Source of the DNA: Lumbricus terrestris
Taxonomy: Eukaryota; Annelida; Clitellata; Crassiclitellata; Lumbricidae
Assembly (NCBI GenBank): GCA_949752735.1
Contig: OX457047.1
Location: forward strand, 15,983,922-16,047,921
Reading direction: 5' to 3'
Length of the DNA stretch: 64,000 nucleotides
Below the pieces are notes generated by a model. The model did no database searches, was not told the origin of the DNA, and worked only from the letters and a program-made list of their open reading frames with translations. This document shows, in pieces, positions 62,460-64,000 of this stretch. The translations under genes and the position numbers were made by a program. The first letter of the stretch is position 1, and each line of letters starts with the position of its first letter.

Positions 62460-63170
62460 GTTTTTTCTTTCTAAAGGTCCGTATACACAGTAATCCGATT
62501 TCTGCCTTTGCAATAATTATTTTCATCAATCCAGCTTCTACTGCATGGGGCAACAATTATTTTTATCATTCCAACTTCTATTTTCACAATAATTATATAT
62601 CATCAAGGCAAGTCCGATTGAAATTTAATAGAGAATCTTTATCAGTCTCACTTCTATTTAAGGTAATATAATGATCTTCATTCCAACTTCTATATTTTAC
62701 CAAGAAGTTTTTCATCAATCCAGCTTCCATTTTTAGATGCATTTTTCGTCAAACCGACTTCTATTCAGGCAGAAGAGGATTCCAGCCATGCCACATACTG
62801 CAGTGATTCAAAAGTGTATACACTGGACATGCGCAAAAGCGTTTGATGAAAAGAAGTTTAGTCTTAGCAGTCTTAAAGTTTTCTTCGTCTGCAATTTATC
62901 AGCATATATGCCTAAAGGCAAAAAATAGAAAACGATTCAAAACTTTAGCTTTGTTTTATAGGCCTACACCATATTCAACGTGTCAGTTTTCGTTTGGTTC
63001 GTGTCAGTTTTTATTGGTGTATACGGAATTTTTTAACGACAGCATGCATGCTTCTGGTTCCTGCATGCGTATTTTACATAATTATATTTTCAGCCATAAT
63101 ATAAAGTTTTCGTTTAGTTTACGTTAATCGCCATTTTCGTTTTCGTTAGCGAAAACATCACTATATATAT
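62460..63170. other. No recognised gene
   Basis: AT-rich; ATCATTCCAACTTCTATTTT-like words recur (62545-62770) as a weak tandem pattern. Nothing else was recognised. Confidence 0.4.
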
Positions 63171-63172
63171 TG

Positions 63173-63402
63173 CAAGCCGCGGTGGTGTAGTGGTTTGTTC
63201 GGCGCCCTAGAGCCGGAAGGTTCCAGGGTAGAATCCACCTCAAGCCGCCGCGTATGGACCGTGAACAAGTTCTTCACTTGCAATAGTTGTTCGTGTGCTT
63301 CGGCGTGAAACTCCGATGCAGTGTCCGCGCTGTATAGTCAGGGTGCCTGTGAGTAGCGAACTTGACAGGGCGCTATATGGCAAAGGCGAGAAATAAATAA
63401 AC
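63173..63402 (+). mobile_element. tRNA-derived SINE, full length
   Basis: In order: head CAAGCCGCGGTGGTGTAGTG, a degraded B box (GGGTAGAATCC), body CTTCGGCGTGAAACTCCGAT, tail GGGTGCCTGTGAGTAGCGA, GGCGCTATATGGC, AATAAATAAA. Confidence 0.88.
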
Positions 63403-63668
63403 ATGACATTATTATGTAACTGCATGACGATGCATGTTCTAGAAATCGTGTAATTACAATTACAAGTGCATGTATACGCTACTGAAATTTCAATTATTAG
63501 TTATTGACTGCATGTCATCATAACATTGAAAGCAGGTATATACACTCAACAACGGCGATCATCACCACCACCAACATCATAATCATCAAGATCATCATCA
63601 TTATGGACCTCGTCATTATCATTATTACCATTACCATTTCCCATTATCATCAACGTTTGTTTGTTTGT

Positions 63669-63888
63669 ATGCGCACTTGTCATAACGCCTCTTCCAGCCC
63701 TCAACCGCTACTCAGAGGCGCTCCCGACTACAGCGCGGACACTGCATCGGAGTTTCACGCCGAAGCGCTGAGCAATTGCGAGTGAAGGACTTGCCCAAGG
63801 TCCCTACGCGGCGACTTGAGATGGATTCGAACCTCGAACCTTCCGGCTTCAAGGCAACGACGCCACCAATCCACCACCGCGCCCCACA
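63669..63888 (-). mobile_element. tRNA-derived SINE, full length, opposite orientation
   Basis: It is a minus-strand copy from CACTTGTCATAACGCC to the head CCACCACCGCGCCCCAC. It faces the plus-strand copy 270 bp away. A (CAT)n tract follows at about 63890-63950. Confidence 0.9.
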
Positions 63889-64000
63889 TCATCGTCATCA
63901 TCATGCATCATCATCGTCGTTGTCGTCGTCATCATCATCATCATCATCAATTGAGAACCATGCAGATTCGACCAGCGTTGTTCTAAGCGGTCTCGTATCA

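Overview
This is a 64 kb window of nuclear DNA from an animal. Coding sequence is split into many short exons by AT-rich introns with GT/AG borders, and the spaces between genes are packed with tRNA-derived SINEs, LINE tails, short inverted-repeat transposons and very long micro- and minisatellites. Gene content and repeat style fit a marine invertebrate, perhaps a deuterostome, but nothing here fixes the species. There are no bacterial operons, CRISPR arrays, rRNA genes or true tRNA genes.

Three genes are secure, rebuilt exon by exon with every splice phase closing. (1) HMG-CoA lyase lies on the minus strand at 631-7375; nine exons are present and the last one is beyond the left edge. (2) A monoamine-oxidase-type flavoprotein lies on the plus strand at 8255-23129, with 15 exons and 512 residues, complete. 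It is divergent from HMG-CoA lyase across 879 bp. (3) A zeta-like 14-3-3 protein lies on the minus strand at 36931-42342, with six coding exons and 254 residues, complete. Two more candidates are less sure. One is an intronless 462-residue acidic, Ser-rich protein at 44816-46204 behind a good TATA box; the other is a 199-residue basic protein at 31210-31809. I recognise neither.

The rest is accessory. The region 23.1-33.4 kb is a transposon graveyard: a hAT-like element holds both a TTAA-flanked piggyBac-like element and a small hAT-like MITE. The region 42.3-44.6 kb and everything right of 46.2 kb have no recognisable host gene. The right end (52.5-61.7 kb) is dominated by tandem arrays: two (TATG)n arrays around a LINE tail, a (GCCT)n array, a 2.3 kb array of a 16 bp unit, (CA)n, a pyrimidine tract with (TTC)n, and (AT)n.

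The most unusual observations are these. A MITE family occurs three times, each copy with its own 8 bp target duplication. A LINE fossil inside the monoamine oxidase gene has had 18 bp of its reverse-transcriptase frame expanded about 31-fold. A SINE shares its 3' end with the local LINEs. Three 71-74 bp elements are each flanked by TTAA. A decayed 2 kb coding sequence of a multicopy invertebrate protein family lies in intron 8 of the monoamine oxidase gene. A near-perfect 65 bp hairpin lies at 32 kb, and a tandem array of E2F-like words lies at 62.3 kb.
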